From assembly GCF_014203545.1 (NCBI RefSeq), contig NZ_JACHJG010000008.1:301934-365933 (forward strand): a DNA stretch of 64,000 nucleotides, written 5' to 3'. Both the position numbers and the translations under genes were made by a program. Position 1 is the first letter of the stretch, and every line of letters begins with the position of its first letter. Below, piece by piece: positions 62,505 to 64,000 of the stretch. The stretch comes from Streptomyces netropsis. GTDB taxonomy: Bacteria; Actinomycetota; Actinomycetes; Streptomycetales; Streptomycetaceae. The notes beneath the pieces are model-generated. The model did not search any database. It worked only from the letters and a program-made list of their open reading frames with translations, and had not been told where the DNA came from.

Positions 62505-62544
62505 CACCCTGTGACCAGGTGCGATTCCCTCGCAAAAGCACCAC

Positions 62545-63150
62545 GTCGCCGCGGGCGAGGGCGACCTTGCCGAGCCCCACATGCGCGGCGGTCTGACCCG
62601 CGACGTCGCCGGAGGCCCTGGTGTGGTCCAGGATCTCCGTGAAGCCCCGGTGTGCCTCGTCGTGGCGGCCGAGCGTCAATTGAGCGTCCGCGACCCAGCG
62701 CAGCATGCACATCCGGGGCCAGGCCGCGCCGCCCGCCTCCGCGACGGACAGAGCACGTTCGAGGAAGGTCAGGGCCTGTGCGTGCGCGCCGTCCTGCAGG
62801 AGGATCTGGCCGATGCCGCGCAGCGCGTGGGCCTGTCCGTACCGGTCTCCGGCCGACTCGAAGACGGTGGCGTTGCGGTGGCAGCGCACGAGCGCGTCGT
62901 CGCGGCGGCCCTGCAGCCGGTCGAGGTACGACAGCACCCAGTCGGCGTGTGCGGCCCCGTGGTCGTCCCGGAGGGAGCGGAACATGCTCCGGGCGGAGTC
63001 CAGCATGGACCGTGCCGGGCCCCATTCCTCCTGGGTGGCGCGGTGCCGTCCCAGTCCGACCAGGAGGACCGCTTCGCCCTGGCGGTCCGCGGCGGCGCGG
63101 GCGGCGGCCAGCCCCGCCTCCTGCACCGTCCGCCAGCCGCGGTACGCCCA
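62545..63150 (-). pseudogene. Remnant of a TPR-containing regulator gene
   Basis: About 200 residues of clear helical-repeat sequence without an N-terminus: AYRGWRTVQEAGLAAARAAADRQGEAVLLVGLGRHRATQEEW, QAHALRGIGQILLQDGAHAQALTFLERALSVAEAGG, RHDEAHRGFTEIL, HVGLGKVALARGD (each in part). This is the C-terminal TPR part found in SARP/AfsR-like or LuxR regulators. Both ends break into unrelated sequence, so it is a truncated leftover with no start codon. Confidence 0.7.
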
Positions 63151-63369
63151 CCGCGATGCGGATCCGTCCGGTGAACCCGGGCCTGTCCGGCAGGTCTTCG
63201 TGGATCGGCGAGCGGCGTCCGGTGCAGCCGAGCGGGAACGGACGGATCCACGACCGGGGCCTGGCGCGGTGAGGGGCGTTTTCCTACACTCCAGGCCGCC
63301 GGCCGAACGACGGACGCGCATGCAAGGACATGCGCAAGCGCACCGGATCCGACGCCACAAGGAGCCGAC

Positions 63370-64000
63370 ATGGCCTTCTCCCGCTCTCCTCGTCGCACCC
63401 TCGCCGCCGGCCTGTTCGCGGCGACCGTCATCTTCGCCTCCTGCCTCCAGACCGGCCCCGCAGGCGCCCGGCCCGCCGGTGACGCAGCCGTCGGCTTCGG
63501 CTGTGCCACCGGCGCGGGAGGCGTCAAGCTGGACACCGCGTACAACCCCGACACCAAGCGGTACGAGCTCAACGACCCCAAGCGGGGCAACCACAAGACC
63601 TACGACATGAACGGCAGCACGACGGGCACCGGCACCCTGGTCACCGACGACGACAACGTCTGGTGCGACAACGGCCCTCACCAGCGACAGGCGGACGCCG
63701 TGGCCGCCCACTACATCCACTCCGTGTTCTGGGACTACTTCCTCGACACGCACGGCCGGAAAGGCGTGCGGAACGACGGGCGGGCCGGTTGCAGCCGCGT
63801 CCACTACGGCACCGAATCCGCCTTCTACAACCTCGCCACGTCCTGCATGACCTACGGCACCGGAACCTCGACGATCCGGCACCTCACACGCGTCGACGTC
63901 GGTGCGCACGAGATGACCCACGGCGTCATCGCGGCGACCGCCAACCTCGGCTACTTCGGGGAGACCGCCGGGCTGGGCGAGGCGATCGGCGACATCTTCG
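63370..64000 (+). CDS. Secreted M4-family (thermolysin-like) metalloprotease, cut by window end
   Basis: 210 residues visible from ATG 63370 with AAGGAG upstream. An N-terminal signal region (RRTLAAGLFAATVIFASC; the ASC could be a lipobox) is followed almost directly by the catalytic domain. HEMTH zinc site in GAHEMTHGVIAATANL and the third ligand in GLGEAIGDIF are present. Unlike classical thermolysins it has no FTP/PepSY propeptide between signal and enzyme; several Cys (FGCATG, WCDNG, GCSR, SCMTYG) suggest disulfides. Zinc endoprotease acting outside the cell. The 3' end lies outside. Confidence 0.87.
   Translation, partial: MAFSRSPRRTLAAGLFAATVIFASCLQTGPAGARPAGDAAVGFGCATGAGGVKLDTAYNPDTKRYELNDPKRGNHKTYDMNGSTTGTGTLVTDDDNVWCDNGPHQRQADAVAAHYIHSVFWDYFLDTHGRKGVRNDGRAGCSRVHYGTESAFYNLATSCMTYGTGTSTIRHLTRVDVGAHEMTHGVIAATANLGYFGETAGLGEAIGDIF

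Overview
The window looks like Streptomyces or a close relative. Coding sequence is very GC-rich with strong third-position GC bias. There are many NarL-type two-component systems, DUF1023, YoaK and LppP-type families, STAND ATPases next to trypsin-co-occurring proteins, and stem-loops without U-tracts where genes end. No rRNA, tRNA, CRISPR array or intact insertion sequence was seen. All naming rests on reading translations; no database search was run.

Layout. (1) 1-17.6 kb, minus strand: most of a contractile injection system (CIS, phage-tail-like) operon running leftward out of the window. In transcription order: sheath, tube, a small baseplate-chaperone-like protein, a Pro-rich protein, DUF4255 terminator, AAA+ ATPase, a 108-residue protein, a 2047-residue DUF4157 protein, a HEAT-like protein, CIS tube/cap protein, LysM protein, gpD-like hub, gpV-like spike, PAAR-like tip and gp25. 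The C-terminal third of the DUF4157 protein and the HEAT-like gene are visibly lower in GC than their surroundings and resemble an exchangeable toxin tip plus immunity gene. (2) 17.6-24 kb: a MurE-type ligase, an alpha/beta hydrolase, a ChaA-type antiporter, and a family 2 glycosyltransferase with a small membrane protein. (3) 24-34 kb: an expanded locus of UDP-GlcNAc 2-epimerase and leaderless NHL beta-propeller genes. It holds a decayed epimerase, two near-identical 768-residue NHL proteins, an intact epimerase, an internally deleted NHL remnant, a protein sharing the same C-terminal modules and a stand-alone NHL propeller, followed by a convergent CapA protein. (4) 35-42 kb: small metabolic and regulatory genes, then an MMPL-kinase-regulator operon. 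(5) 42-45 kb: a cobalamin riboswitch in front of a GHMP (threonine-type) kinase, then a scar of truncated genes and a TetR regulator with palindromic operator candidates. (6) 45-53 kb: a hydrolase-acyltransferase-kinase-regulator operon, VOC and hydrolase genes, a secreted LCAT-like lipase and a YoaK protein. (7) 53-61 kb: two divergent STAND ATPase modules. One is an NB-ARC/TPR ATPase whose reading frame lacks a start codon but is linked to the preceding gene by a -1 slippery heptamer. The other is a trypsin-nSTAND-propeller protein with a CU044_2847-type partner and a lipoprotein. (8) 61-64 kb: a CDF metal exporter, a TPR gene remnant and the start of an M4 metalloprotease.

The most interesting candidates are the low-GC cargo tip and putative immunity gene in the CIS operon, the candidate programmed frameshift in the STAND gene, and the repeated epimerase-NHL unit with its decayed copies.
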